Of a stretch of 64,000 nt of DNA, positions 52,364 to 61,383 are shown in pieces. Within the stretch, counting starts at the first letter, position 1. Every line of letters starts with the position of its first letter. This stretch comes from Ga0077555 sp046154645. Lineage in GTDB: Bacteria; Pseudomonadota; Alphaproteobacteria; Rhizobiales; Hyphomicrobiaceae. The position numbers and the translations under genes are program-made. The stretch is from the NCBI GenBank assembly GCA_046154645.1, contig JBJXDZ010000029.1, positions 1 through 64,000 of the forward strand. Direction: 5' to 3'. The notes under the pieces were generated by a model that worked only from the letters and a program-made list of their open reading frames with translations, was not told the origin of the DNA and ran no database searches.

Positions 52364-53547
52364 GCGGCTCTCCCACGGGGACGACGATAGAGGACATGGC
52401 CTTCGAACAGGCGGCGGGCCGTGCGATAGACGGCGCCATACTCGGCCCGCATGCCGCCATTGATGCCGGGATCGGCCACCACCTTGGCATCGACGACAGT
52501 GACGCCGGAGGGCTGCGCAATGCGGATCGGGCGATCATCGGGAATGGAACCGGCGAGGGCTGCCGGAATGCTGCCCGGCACGCGCACAGCGACCGCGAGG
52601 CACGTCGCGCCGGTCACCGGCACGGCGCGATGCGGCTGTCCCACCGAGATCATGCGCACGGCGATGTCCATGTCGGCCGCAGTGAGCTTGCGCCCGGAGA
52701 GCGTGCCTGCATCGGCCGGGCGCGAAACCAGCGCCACCTTGGGCACGCTCGGGATCCTGGCGGCAGCGGCGAGATCAGGAGCCAGCCCCATGGCGACGGA
52801 GGCCGCGAGCCGGATGGCTTCCAGCTTGGCCAGCACCTCGGTGTCGCGCTCCATGACGGCGGGGAGATCGGTGCCGGAGCGGCCAAGCGTCGCCGCATCG
52901 ACGAACACGCACGGGTTAGCGGCGTCGATAAGGCTTGCTTCGATGCGGCCAACGCCGGCAACGTCGAGCACATCGCGCGGGCGACCTGTTGGCAGCAGCT
53001 TACCCGTGCGCGAGCCGCCGGGCTCCATGAACTCGAGCCGCACGGGCGCGCCCGTTCCCGAGACGCCATCGAGCGCCATATTGCCATCAACGGCGGCTGT
53101 GTCGCCATCCATGTCGAAGCGCGAAACGATGATCTTCGCGGTGTTGGTATTATGGATGCGCACCATGGCGCGGCCATCGCTGGGCGTTGGCACCAGGCCT
53201 TCATCGAGCGCGAACGGACCGACGGCGCCCGACATGTTCCCGCAGTTGCCGCTGTAGTCGACGATCGGCTTGTCGACGCCGATCTGCGCAAAGGTGTAGT
53301 CGACGTCGGCGTCGGGCCGGCTCGGCGGGCCGATGATGCACACTTTCGACACCGACGACACACCGCCGCCCATGCCATCGAGCTGGCGCATGTTGGCGTC
53401 GGGCGTGCCCATGGCGGAGAGGAAGATGTGATCCCACTCGCGCTTGTCGGCCGGCAGATCGCGGACATGAAACATGATCGCCTTGGACGTGCCGCCACGC
53501 ATGAACACGGCTGGGATTTTCAGCTGGGACAGGTGCCGCTCGGACAT
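52360..53547 (-). CDS. PrpF-family isomerase (4-oxalomesaconate tautomerase-like)
   Basis: A 395-residue protein with the diaminopimelate-epimerase-like fold. Motifs are IPAVFMRGGTSKAIMF (about 12-27), MGGGVSSVSKVCIIG, YSGNCGNMSGAVGPFALDEGLV with the catalytic-site Cys, and VTGATCLAVAVRVPGS. PrpF proteins isomerise trans-aconitate or tautomerise 4-oxalomesaconate without metal. GGAGG lies upstream of the ATG at 53545-53547. First gene of the three-gene operon. Confidence 0.88.
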   Translation of the reverse strand: MSERHLSQLKIPAVFMRGGTSKAIMFHVRDLPADKREWDHIFLSAMGTPDANMRQLDGMGGGVSSVSKVCIIGPPSRPDADVDYTFAQIGVDKPIVDYSGNCGNMSGAVGPFALDEGLVPTPSDGRAMVRIHNTNTAKIIVSRFDMDGDTAAVDGNMALDGVSGTGAPVRLEFMEPGGSRTGKLLPTGRPRDVLDVAGVGRIEASLIDAANPCVFVDAATLGRSGTDLPAVMERDTEVLAKLEAIRLAASVAMGLAPDLAAAARIPSVPKVALVSRPADAGTLSGRKLTAADMDIAVRMISVGQPHRAVPVTGATCLAVAVRVPGSIPAALAGSIPDDRPIRIAQPSGVTVVDAKVVADPGINGGMRAEYGAVYRTARRLFEGHVLYRRPRGRAA

Positions 53548-53764
53548 CGGTGGTGCCTCCTCGTCGGGCCGCATCGCTCAGGGCCCGGCACGTGGGCACT
53601 ATAGCGGAGTTTTCCGCCCGAGAAGGGCTGCGGCCTCTAGCATATCGATCGCCCTAAAACGCATTGCAATTCCACTTCACTTGTCTCCCCGGGCGTCAGT
53701 CGGCAGCAAGCTGGCCGGCGAGAATGCGAGAAGCAATGTTGCATGGGTAATGCAACCGACCACC

Positions 53765-54469
53765 TCAAGCCACCGGTGGGGCCAAGTGGACGCGCTCTTC
53801 GAGCAGGAACGATTTCACGGCGCCGAGGAAGGTAGCGCCATCGGCGAACCAGCGCTTGGCCTCGGCCGACGTTACCAGACGTTCGCGGTCGGCGACACTG
53901 TCGACGAAGCTCGAGGTGAAGCCGTCGACGGGGCCGTCCATGGGGAACGGCGGCAGATCGATACGCGTGCGCTCCTCGAGCAGCCGCGACAGTACGAAGC
54001 CCTTGAGCTGCGGCACCTCGCGCGCCATGGGGGCGTGCACATTGGCCCAGTAGTGTTGGAAGTCCGGCGCGGATGCCGAGGCCGGCCGCTTCACGATCGA
54101 CAGCGCCTTGATGGGCGGGCGCTTGCCGCCGGGAAACGGCACGACAGGCAATTCGCTGGTGAGAAACGTGCGCATGCCCCCGATGAAGAGCGCGCTGTCG
54201 GCCCGCCAGGCCTGCCCCTCCGGCGAGCCTGCCGAGGCGGCCATGCGCGCCATATCGTCGTACCAGATCTCCACGACGCCATCGAACGGCGCCATGGCAA
54301 TCGAGGGCACGTCGCCGCGTACATTCTCGGCGATGATGCTCGACGTGACATAGCCACGAATGCCGGGAATGGCCGCCCACATCGGCGCGTGGATGTCGTG
54401 CCAGTAGCGAGCAAACTCGGCCGGGCTGAACTCCGGCCGCCGGGCCGTGAACGACAGCACCTTGATCAT
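53765..54469 (-). CDS. Tandem EthD-domain protein
   Basis: A 234-residue protein with two EthD/dimeric ferredoxin-like barrel halves. The first (about 1-100) reads MIKVLSFTARRPEFSPAEFARYWHDIHAPM. The second (about 115-225) reads IKALSIVKRPASASAPDFQHYWANVHAPM. The repeated H/Y-W-x-x-x-H-A-P-M motif marks the duplication. EthD proteins assist oxidative degradation of ethers or aromatics; role here unknown. The ATG at 54467-54469 is preferred over a frame starting at 54520. Confidence 0.78.
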   Translation of the reverse strand: MIKVLSFTARRPEFSPAEFARYWHDIHAPMWAAIPGIRGYVTSSIIAENVRGDVPSIAMAPFDGVVEIWYDDMARMAASAGSPEGQAWRADSALFIGGMRTFLTSELPVVPFPGGKRPPIKALSIVKRPASASAPDFQHYWANVHAPMAREVPQLKGFVLSRLLEERTRIDLPPFPMDGPVDGFTSSFVDSVADRERLVTSAEAKRWFADGATFLGAVKSFLLEERVHLAPPVA

Positions 54470-54659
54470 GGAGTGGTCCCTCGGCGCGCCAAACGCATCT
54501 GCCATCGCTGAGGCTAGCACGACCCGTGCACGGCAATACAGCCCGGCGCTGACAGCAGGCTCGGATCATGCCATTGCGCGACCAGAATGGCCTGTCAACG
54601 CTGACAGTTTGCCGGTTGGCGCCACGAGGCCTGATTGAAGTGTCACACGATCGCGTGCC

Positions 54660-56042
54660 TTACGGCGCCAGCGCTTGCACCTGGGTAGGCGGTGGGCCGG
54701 CGTCGGGATCGCGTTCGCGGTCACCGGAGAGTTCGCGCAGGCCATCGCGCCCATACACGTCAGGCCGGAAGAACACGCGGCCATCCTGCTCCACCCACGC
54801 CGTGATGTAGGTGAAGTAAACCGGGATCTGGCGCGCCAGCGTGATGTCCGCGGCGGTGCCCGAGGCCAGAATCTCATCAATGCGGCGGCGGTCCATGCCC
54901 GGTTCCTCGCGCGCAATCCAGGCGGCGAGGTCAAAAGGATCCTGCACCCGCACGCAGCCGGCGCTGAAGGCACGTGCGGCCTGCGCGAACAGCGGCTTCA
55001 TCGGCGTGTCGTGCATATAGACGCCGTGCTCATTGGGCATGTCGATGCGCACCAGACCAAGTGCATTCTGGGGCCCCGGATCCTGGCGGAACTTGATGCG
55101 CGTCGCGTCCGCCTGCCGCCAGTCGATCTGGGAGGCATCGAGCTCGGGACCGTTGAAGTTGTTGGCCAGAACGCGGATCTGCTCCTTCTGCAGGTACTCC
55201 GGCTCCTTCTGCAGCTTCGGGAACAGGTCGAGCGTGGCAACGCTGTCCGGCACGCGCCAGAACGGAAAGAAGTTCAGCGCCCGGATATGAGCCTTGACGA
55301 CCGGCGTTTCGCGGCCCGATCGACCGGCGATGACGCGGTGGCGTTGATCGACATTGCCTTGCGACACGGCCTCGAGCTGGAAACCGGCCACGTTGACCAT
55401 GATGAAGCGGTCTTCGATGCGCTGGCCGATCAACTCGTTGAGGCGCTGGTAGTTGAGCTTGAGCTGGGCAATGCGCGCCTGCACCGGCACATTGAGGGCG
55501 GCCAGCGTCGGGCGATCGACCCGGCCCGTGGGGCGCAGGCCGTGGTTGTCCTGGAAGCGGCGCACGGCCACCTCCAATTCGCCGTCGAAACTGAAGGTGT
55601 CGTAGCCCGACAGGCCGCGCCCCAACTCGCCGGTGGCCGCTAGCCGTCGACGGACCAGCGGCACGCGATCATCGTCATCGCCGGGGCGGATCATACGACT
55701 GCCTGGAATCTGCGGCCAGCCACCTTTCTGAGCCAGCTGGCTGTAGCGTTGGATAGCGCCGTCGAGGGCCTGCAGCATGGCCTCGCTGCGCAGCGGCACG
55801 TTGCCGGTCCGCAAGTCGTTCTGGACAGGCTGCTCCTTGGGGAGGCGCTGATCGCCGCGGGCGGCTGTCTGCTGGCAGGGCGCGCCGAACACATTTTCCA
55901 GCCAATTGCATTGCGCGGCAGCTGACCCCGACGAGGCGGCCACGGCACCGAATCCGGCTGCAACGCGAGCCAGGCGGCGCAATGCGGCGCGGCGCGACGG
56001 CGTGGCAGTCGATCTATCCGTAACCTGCTTGCGATCGGTCAT
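54660..56042 (-). CDS. L,D-transpeptidase, YcbB/LdtD-like, with peptidoglycan-binding domain
   Basis: Periplasmic peptidoglycan enzyme of 460 residues. The N-terminal region has a twin-arginine-like signal (SRRAALRRLARVAAGFGAVAAS, cleaved near AAAQ). Residues 125-182 are a peptidoglycan-binding type 1 domain (FDGELEVAVRRFQDNHGLRPTG). Residues 212-400 are the YkuD/LdtD catalytic domain, with His344 in YMHDTP and Cys363 in AFSAGCVRV, as required for 3-3 cross-link formation. The C-terminal about 40 residues are Asp/Pro-rich. The ATG at 56040-56042 fits; the frame beyond is leader-like noise. Confidence 0.9.
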   Translation of the reverse strand: MTDRKQVTDRSTATPSRRAALRRLARVAAGFGAVAASSGSAAAQCNWLENVFGAPCQQTAARGDQRLPKEQPVQNDLRTGNVPLRSEAMLQALDGAIQRYSQLAQKGGWPQIPGSRMIRPGDDDDRVPLVRRRLAATGELGRGLSGYDTFSFDGELEVAVRRFQDNHGLRPTGRVDRPTLAALNVPVQARIAQLKLNYQRLNELIGQRIEDRFIMVNVAGFQLEAVSQGNVDQRHRVIAGRSGRETPVVKAHIRALNFFPFWRVPDSVATLDLFPKLQKEPEYLQKEQIRVLANNFNGPELDASQIDWRQADATRIKFRQDPGPQNALGLVRIDMPNEHGVYMHDTPMKPLFAQAARAFSAGCVRVQDPFDLAAWIAREEPGMDRRRIDEILASGTAADITLARQIPVYFTYITAWVEQDGRVFFRPDVYGRDGLRELSGDRERDPDAGPPPTQVQALAP

Positions 56043-56369
56043 GCGCTCACTCGGCTTTTGTTTCTTGCCGCCCGTGGGAAGCGTTGCAGTGTGTCCATGC
56101 ATGCAACCAGAGCGGTACAGGGACACACATCCAGGACGCGGGAGGCTCTCAGCCACATGGGGCAGATTTGCGGCATGGGTCCGGCATGTGTCACAACTTC
56201 CAGGATGCGTATACCTTATTCGTGGGGAGCGGCCAAACACTTGCCGATAACCAACGCGTGATCCGAGACGTTAGTTGAGCATTTGCAGCAGCTTCCGCAA
56301 GGTCCGTGACGGTTTCGCAACAGGCGGCTCCGCAATCGCAGGCTGAATCATGCTCAGTGGAGTTCCCGA
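56043..56369. other. Divergent promoter region of L,D-transpeptidase and crotonase 2
   Basis: A 327-bp gap with no gene. GGAG at about 56358-56361 is the SD of the downstream crotonase. It must carry both promoters; none is clearly visible. Confidence 0.4.
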
Positions 56370-57161
56370 ATGCCGGAGTCGGCCGTAATTTTCAACCTGG
56401 ACGAGCAGGGGATCGCCACCCTGACCTTCAATCGACCGGAAGTGAACAACGCATACAACGGCGACGTCCTTGCGGGCGTGCTGCAGGCCATGGACGAGCT
56501 GGCGGCCAGACCGGGGCTCCGGGTGGTGGTGGTCAAGGGCAATGGCCGGCATTTCCAGGCGGGTGCCGACCTCAAGTGGGTCAGCTCCCTCCTGGGGCAA
56601 GGCCCGGAGGTCCATCTCGAAGCCTCGCGGATGACGGCGCGCGTGATCGACCGGCTCAATCGCTTGCCCGTTCCGGTTGTGGCGCTGGTGCAGGGCGGTT
56701 GCTTCGGCGGCGGCACTGGCATCGTTGCTGCCTGCGACGTCGTGATTGCCGCCGACAACGCCGTGTTCTCCATTGCCGAGGTTCGCTGGGGGCTGCACGC
56801 CAGTGTCATCATCCCACAACTGAACGATGCCATCTCCGTTCGACAGGTGCGCCGCTATGCCATCACCGGCGAGCGTTTCAATGCCGAGGAGGCGCGCCGC
56901 ATCGGCCTCGTGCACGAGGTGGTCGCGCTGGGCGAGCTTTGGAACCGCGGCGGCGAGATGGTGGCGCAGATTCTCGAGAACAGTCCGCGTGCCATTGCCC
57001 GCACCAAGCAGCACATCCTCGAGAGCGCCTGGGGTGGCCTCGAGCAAGCCAAGCTGGATCGGCTCATCGAGAGTCACGCGGCGGCCCGGCAATGGCCGGA
57101 CGCGGCCGAGGGGCTGGCCTCCTTCGTCGAAAAGCGATCCGCAACGTGGCCAACGCTCTGA
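56370..57161 (+). CDS. Enoyl-CoA hydratase family protein 2
   Basis: A 263-residue crotonase-fold protein (MPESAVIFNLDEQGIATLTF). The first oxyanion segment is GRHFQAGADLKWV (about 62-74). The second is ALVQGGCFGGGTGIVAACDVVIAAD with Gly-rich loop, and the second catalytic region contains FSIAEVRWGLHASVIIPQL, where Glu precedes the R-W-G-L stretch. This EV-x-x-G pattern resembles methylglutaconyl-CoA hydratase and carnityl-CoA dehydratase groups. The reaction is not resolved. The other crotonase gene at 3869 is distinct. Confidence 0.85.
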   Translation: MPESAVIFNLDEQGIATLTFNRPEVNNAYNGDVLAGVLQAMDELAARPGLRVVVVKGNGRHFQAGADLKWVSSLLGQGPEVHLEASRMTARVIDRLNRLPVPVVALVQGGCFGGGTGIVAACDVVIAADNAVFSIAEVRWGLHASVIIPQLNDAISVRQVRRYAITGERFNAEEARRIGLVHEVVALGELWNRGGEMVAQILENSPRAIARTKQHILESAWGGLEQAKLDRLIESHAAARQWPDAAEGLASFVEKRSATWPTL

Positions 57162-57604
57162 TCGCGTCGGCCAGGCTCGGGCACGTGCTCTTTGTTGCGC
57201 CTTCAGTTGCCCAAGGCCAACCGGCGCGTGCGCCTCCGGATGCCCACTCTTCTTGGCCCTTCGGATGCCCAAGCGCGAGTGCTATGTGGGCACCTGAAGC
57301 GCCAGGCAAAGACACGCAACCGGGCCGTGCCGACCGGCGCGCGCGTTCCTTTCCTTGCGCCTCCAGCCCACAAGCATCCGGCGCGTGCGCCTTCGGTTGC
57401 CCAGGCGCGGGTGCCAAGTGGGCCCCGAAGGGCCTGGCAAAGACGCACTGCGCGCGGCTTCCGGGAAGCAATCGGGCCCCTGTCCCACACCCATTCACAT
57501 CCCGCCACTTGTCTTCCCGGACGAAGTGAGCGCACACCGTGCGCCTCACGCAGATCCGGGATCGCGTGGGTCGGGTTCGGGCACGCGCTCTTTGTTGGCG
57601 CCTT

Positions 57605-57626
57605 CGGATGCCCACTTGCGCATCCG
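57605..57626. repeat. Hairpin unit 1 (7-bp stem, 8-nt loop)
   Basis: CGGATGC, loop CCACTTGC, GCATCCG. Confidence 0.7.
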
Positions 57627-57676
57627 GCGCGTGCTCTTTTCTTTGCGCCTTCGGTTGCGCTCTCTTCTCGGCCCTT

Positions 57677-57698
57677 CGGTTGCCCACTGGCGCAACCG
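57677..57698. repeat. Hairpin unit 2 with compensatory change
   Basis: CGGTTGC, loop CCACTGGC, GCAACCG. Same design as unit 1 with one swapped base pair. Confidence 0.7.
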
Positions 57699-57820
57699 GG
57701 CCGAGCCAACCGGCGCGTGCGCGCGGCTTCCGGGAAGACAAGTGATGGGGTGGGCGTTTGCGGAACACCTTCATCTCCGCAGCGTTTCCGCTCGGAGGTT
57801 TGCTCTTTCATGTGCGCCTT

Positions 57821-57841
57821 CGGATGCCGACTGCGCATCCG
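57821..57841. repeat. Hairpin unit 3
   Basis: CGGATGC, loop CGACTGC, GCATCCG. Loop is one base shorter than unit 1. Confidence 0.7.
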
Positions 57842-57970
57842 GCGCGTAGCAACCAGGTCAGGGCGACAGTGTCGCTTCGGACCTCTTGGTTTGGTGCGGC
57901 ACTGCCGCCCTGAGGCTTCGCGCGCGCCGGACGCCGTGTGGGCATCTGAAGGCGCGAGCATAGAGATCGA

Positions 57971-58326
57971 TGACCGGGGACTTCCAGCACGCTCGCGCTG
58001 AACCCCGGGACGGTCGTGCCAGGGTAGACGCATCCTCCTGGTGCCCGGCGCCAAACCCGCCGATGTCGCTCGCAAAAGCAACTGTCGCGCGGTCCAGCAA
58101 GACCCGATCTGTTCGCGTGCTCTGGCCCGACGACACGCTGTTTGCAGCGCAATCTACGTCGCGAGGCCGCACGTGGACCGATCTCAAGCATCTCACCGCG
58201 TGCAACTTGAAGAGCTCTCGAGTGCACCCTGGTCACCGCGGCGGGACAGCCACAGAATAACGCCGCCACCCCCGCCCGGGGATAACTCTGCCAAACACAA
58301 AACTGCGCCGTGGTTAAAATCGCAGT
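57971..58326. other. Gene-poor stretch after the palindrome field
   Basis: I see no supported gene here. Open frames on both strands have low-complexity, Arg/Pro-rich composition with no family match. Confidence 0.4.
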
Positions 58327-58392
58327 GGCTCGGGGAACGGCTCGGGGAACGGCTCGGGGAACGGCTCGGGGAACGGCTCGGGGTCAGACCCC
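58327..58392. repeat. 12-bp tandem repeat plus adjacent palindrome
   Basis: GGCTCGGGGAAC is repeated four times exactly (58327-58374), followed by a partial copy to 58383. It runs into GGGGTC-a-GACCCC at 58380-58392, a perfect palindrome with a one-base centre. Slipped-strand variation is likely here. Confidence 0.8.
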
Positions 58393-58567
58393 TGACGATT
58401 GCGTCAACAGGCCGCAGACTCCGCGAATCCCGACCTCACAGCAAGGCGGTCCTCACCAGAGGGAGACGTCCTATTCAACCATCATCGACAAATGTCCGGA
58501 GCCTGAGGCGCTGCGCCGAAGGTCGCTCCGGCCGTCAAGCATCTATGTTATTCGAAGCTTTCACGGA

Positions 58568-59515
58568 TCATCTTTGTCCCGCAAACCCCACACCTGCCGC
58601 GACCATTGCGCCGATCACAAGACCCAAGATGGCCGCTGCCGCCGCATCGAGCAGCCATGTCGCTATGCCACCCAGGGGCCCGAGCATCTGGCCGACTGCG
58701 CCAGCCCAGGCATGAATGCCTTTGGGGATGTACCCAAGACCATACTCTTCGAGACCGTGCAAAATGATGCCACCACCAACCCACAGCATGGCGAGCATGC
58801 CCACGAAAGCCAGCACCTTCAGCACGCCGGGCATCGCATGCACGATGCCGCTGCCAAGGCCGCGCGTGAGCCCAGTGCGTCCCTTTTGTGCCAGGTGAAG
58901 GCCGATATCATCCGCCTTCACGATCAGCGCGACCGCGCCATAGACGGCGACCGTCACCACGGTCCCGACGAGCGCCAGCGTAGCCGCCTTGCTCCAGAAG
59001 TTCGGCGTCTCCACTGCGGCCAGCGTGATCGCCATGATCTCGGCCGACAGGATGAAGTCGGTGCGCACTGCGCTCGCGACCTTCTCGTGCTCGCTCATTT
59101 CCGCGGCGGTCGAGCTCGGGGCTGAGGCAGTCGACACACCCTGTGGCAATGCCGGGGCAGGATCCAACATCGCGTGCACTTTCTCCCAGCCCTCGAAACA
59201 CAGGAACGCTCCGCCCGCCATAAGCAGCGGCACGATCGTCCACGGTGCCAGGTAGGAGAGAAGCAGCGCTCCCGGCAAGAGATAGAGAACTTTGTTCTTG
59301 AGCGATCCCCAAGCGATGCGGCCGATGATCGGCAGCTCGCGCTCTGCGGCAAACCCGACGACGTAGCGCGGGGTTACGGCGGCATCATCGATCACGATCC
59401 CGGCCGTTTTCTTACCGGCCTTCAGCGCCTGTGCGGCCACATCGTCGAGCGAGGCAGCCGCCACCTTGGCGATCGCCGCGATATCGTCGAGCAGGGCGAA
59501 TAACCCCGATGCCAT
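58568..59515 (-). CDS. DUF808 inner-membrane protein (YedI-like)
   Basis: A 315-residue protein beginning with the family's signature MASGLFALLDDIAAIAKVAA, then LDDVAAQALKAGKKTAGIVIDDAAVTPRYV. Around seven membrane segments follow (KVLYLLPGALLLSYLAPWTIVPLLM, AATLALVGTVVTVAVYGAVALIV, VLKVLAFVGMLAMLWVGGGIIL, LLDAAAAAILGLVIGAMVAAGVGF). GAGG lies upstream of the ATG at 59513-59515. Function of the family is unknown. Confidence 0.88.
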   Translation of the reverse strand: MASGLFALLDDIAAIAKVAAASLDDVAAQALKAGKKTAGIVIDDAAVTPRYVVGFAAERELPIIGRIAWGSLKNKVLYLLPGALLLSYLAPWTIVPLLMAGGAFLCFEGWEKVHAMLDPAPALPQGVSTASAPSSTAAEMSEHEKVASAVRTDFILSAEIMAITLAAVETPNFWSKAATLALVGTVVTVAVYGAVALIVKADDIGLHLAQKGRTGLTRGLGSGIVHAMPGVLKVLAFVGMLAMLWVGGGIILHGLEEYGLGYIPKGIHAWAGAVGQMLGPLGGIATWLLDAAAAAILGLVIGAMVAAGVGFAGQR

Positions 59516-60007
59516 GCTACATCCTCTTCTCTCGATCTCTATCGCGGCCGTTCCTCAGCATGTAGGCCACTCGGCCTGCATAAAGCTCGGCTTGACCATC
59601 GCGCCCTCATTGCCTGGAAAGACCATGCAAACGAAAATTCGTCCTTGCAAGAGGGTGGCGCGGTGCACGGCTGCCAAGCGCGATTGCGTCATCCCACAAG
59701 CTGACATTGGGGGCCGCAAGATCGACGCCGCAAAGGCCGTCGGTAATTGGGTCCGCGTATCGAGGCGTCGCGTCACGGCAGGTCGTATGACAGGGCCCCC
59801 ATTCTTGAAGCCTCGCGGACGGACGCAGGGTCATGAGCATGGCTCGGTTGCAGCTTACCGGTCGCATCCGCTTTTGGCGTGTCCACATACGGACTCGTGT
59901 TTGGGAGTCAATAGAGGTCTCCGGTTGCAATTCGGTGGACATCATTCGGAAGGCGACACGACCCACCAGAAAACGACGCGGATACTCGCATCCATCACCT
60001 CGGGCTG
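59516..60007. other. Gap between DUF808 gene and helicase remnant
   Basis: About 490 bp with no supported gene. The frame of the following SNF2 remnant stays open from 59915, after a TAG at 59912-59914, and family-like residues (HHLGLLQYLRLICAD) begin near 59996. Confidence 0.4.
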
Positions 60008-61090
60008 TTGCAGTACCTCCGACTGATCTGCGCAGACCCGCGTCGATATGGGATGGAGACTTTCGTGCAGGAGGATCCGGTGCATTACCGTCGCAAAGCG
60101 CCGAAGATGGATTGGCTTCTCACAACCCTCACCAATATTCGGCGCAAGAATGAAAAAGCCTTGGTTTTCGCGGAGATTCGCGACGTGCAGCGTCTCCTCC
60201 AGCACTACATCAAGGCCGAATTCGGCATTTTGCCACGGATTGTGAACGGGGACACCAGCGTATCGGCGAAGGCTGAGGAAAACCGACAGAAGGTCATCCG
60301 CGATTTCCAGCAGGCACCGGGCTTTGGTGTCATCATTCTATCCCCGCTCGCTGTAGGGTTTGGTGTGAACATCCAGGCCGCCAACCACGTGATCCACTAC
60401 CTCCGACACTGGAACCCGGCGAAGGAGGATCAGGCCACCGATCGCGCATACCGAATCGGCCAGACAAGAGACGTTTACGTCTATTGCCCATTGACCGTCG
60501 CCGAGGACTTCAAGACGTTCGACGTCAAGCTGGATGAGCTTCTTCAGCGCAAGCGGTCGATTGCAGGAGACATGCTGCAAGGCGTTAGCGGCGTATCTGG
60601 TGCCGATTTCGACTTGCGCGAAATCGTACCCGATGGTGACCGGACAATCCGGAACGATCCAATCGACATCGATCGCATCGAGCGTTGTGAGTCGGGCTTC
60701 TTCGAGGCTCTGGCAGCCGCGCTGTGGCAGAAGCAGGGCTACCGTTGCCAACTGACTCAGCGATCCGATGCCGGCGTGGACGTGGTCGGCACGCGGGGGA
60801 GCGAAGGCGTTTTGATCCAGTGCAAGACCTCCGCCAACCCCGACAAGAAACTTGGATGGGAAGCCGTGAGGGATGTCGCCGGTGGAACAGATATCTACAG
60901 AGAACGATTCCCAACAGTCAGATTTCACCGAATTGGACTGACAAACCAGCGATTTAATGAGCGGGCTCAGGCGCGCGCTAAGGCCAGCGGCGTACAATTG
61001 ATCGACCAGACCGGATTGGCGAAGCTGATCGATGAGCATCCACTCGGCACGCTCGACGTGCAAGCTATGCTTGCTGCGCCACGGCTATAG
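60008..61090 (+). pseudogene. 3' remnant of an SNF2-helicase/Mrr-type nuclease gene
   Basis: The 360-residue frame has the second RecA lobe of an SNF2 helicase: ALVFAEIRDVQRLLQHYI (about 51-68), GVIILSPLAVGFGVNIQAAN, and motif VI HWNPAKEDQATDRAYRIGQTRDV (about 134-156). It is fused to an Mrr-type restriction endonuclease-like domain (about 228-345) with Glu233, Asp258 in AGVDVVG, and Gln271/Lys273 in LIQCKTS. The first helicase lobe, with Walker A and the DExx box, is absent and the upstream frame meets a TAG at 59912. So it is a 5'-truncated gene, probably from a defence system. A short active nuclease protein cannot be excluded. Confidence 0.72.
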
Positions 61091-61383
61091 CGAGCCAGCC
61101 TTCTGCCGCTTTGCGAGTGAAAGCGGGCACGACGAAAGAAATTCTGATTGAAGATTGCAGCCAGCCACCGGACTTCCGCTGCCTCCGCAAATCGGCAGTT
61201 GTTTGGCCGGCCTCTGGTGCCCTGTCCCCGACTCGATGTTTCACAGGGGCCGGGTCCCCATGGTAGAGATCACCACTGATGGATCAGTCGACATAAAGAT
61301 TGCGGCGACGGGCGCCGTCCTGCCCGTGATCACTTGCGCTGTCGGCTTCGCTGTGTCGGTCAACTCGAACTGGGAGCTGTTGC
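61091..61383. other. Upstream region of rutA
   Basis: About 293 bp. An ATG-started frame at 61260 in another phase overlaps rutA, but its translation (MVEITTDGSVDIKIAATGAV) matches nothing I recognise, so it is not called a gene. Confidence 0.35.

Larger units (their letters stand above)
57162..57970. repeat. Field of GC-rich palindromic repeats (BIME/REP-like)
   Basis: No gene fits this stretch. It contains many partly degraded copies of units such as GCGCCTTCGGATGCCCA, GCATCCGGCGCGTG and GCGCTCTTTGTTGGC on both strands. Three copies make clear stem-loops: CGGATGC/GCATCCG at 57605-57626, CGGTTGC/GCAACCG at 57677-57698 and CGGATGC/GCATCCG at 57821-57841. The middle stem base pair changes on both sides (A-T to T-A), so the hairpin is conserved. 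The long open frames across it are compositional shadows. Confidence 0.65.

Noticed and set aside
56306..57529. 407-codon frame running through crotonase 2 into the repeat field
   Set aside because: Out of phase with the crotonase and then follows the palindromic repeats; Arg/Pro/Gly-rich with no domains.
57203..58081. 292-codon minus-strand frame across the repeat field
   Set aside because: Composition follows the GC-rich palindromes; no start signal or recognisable motif.
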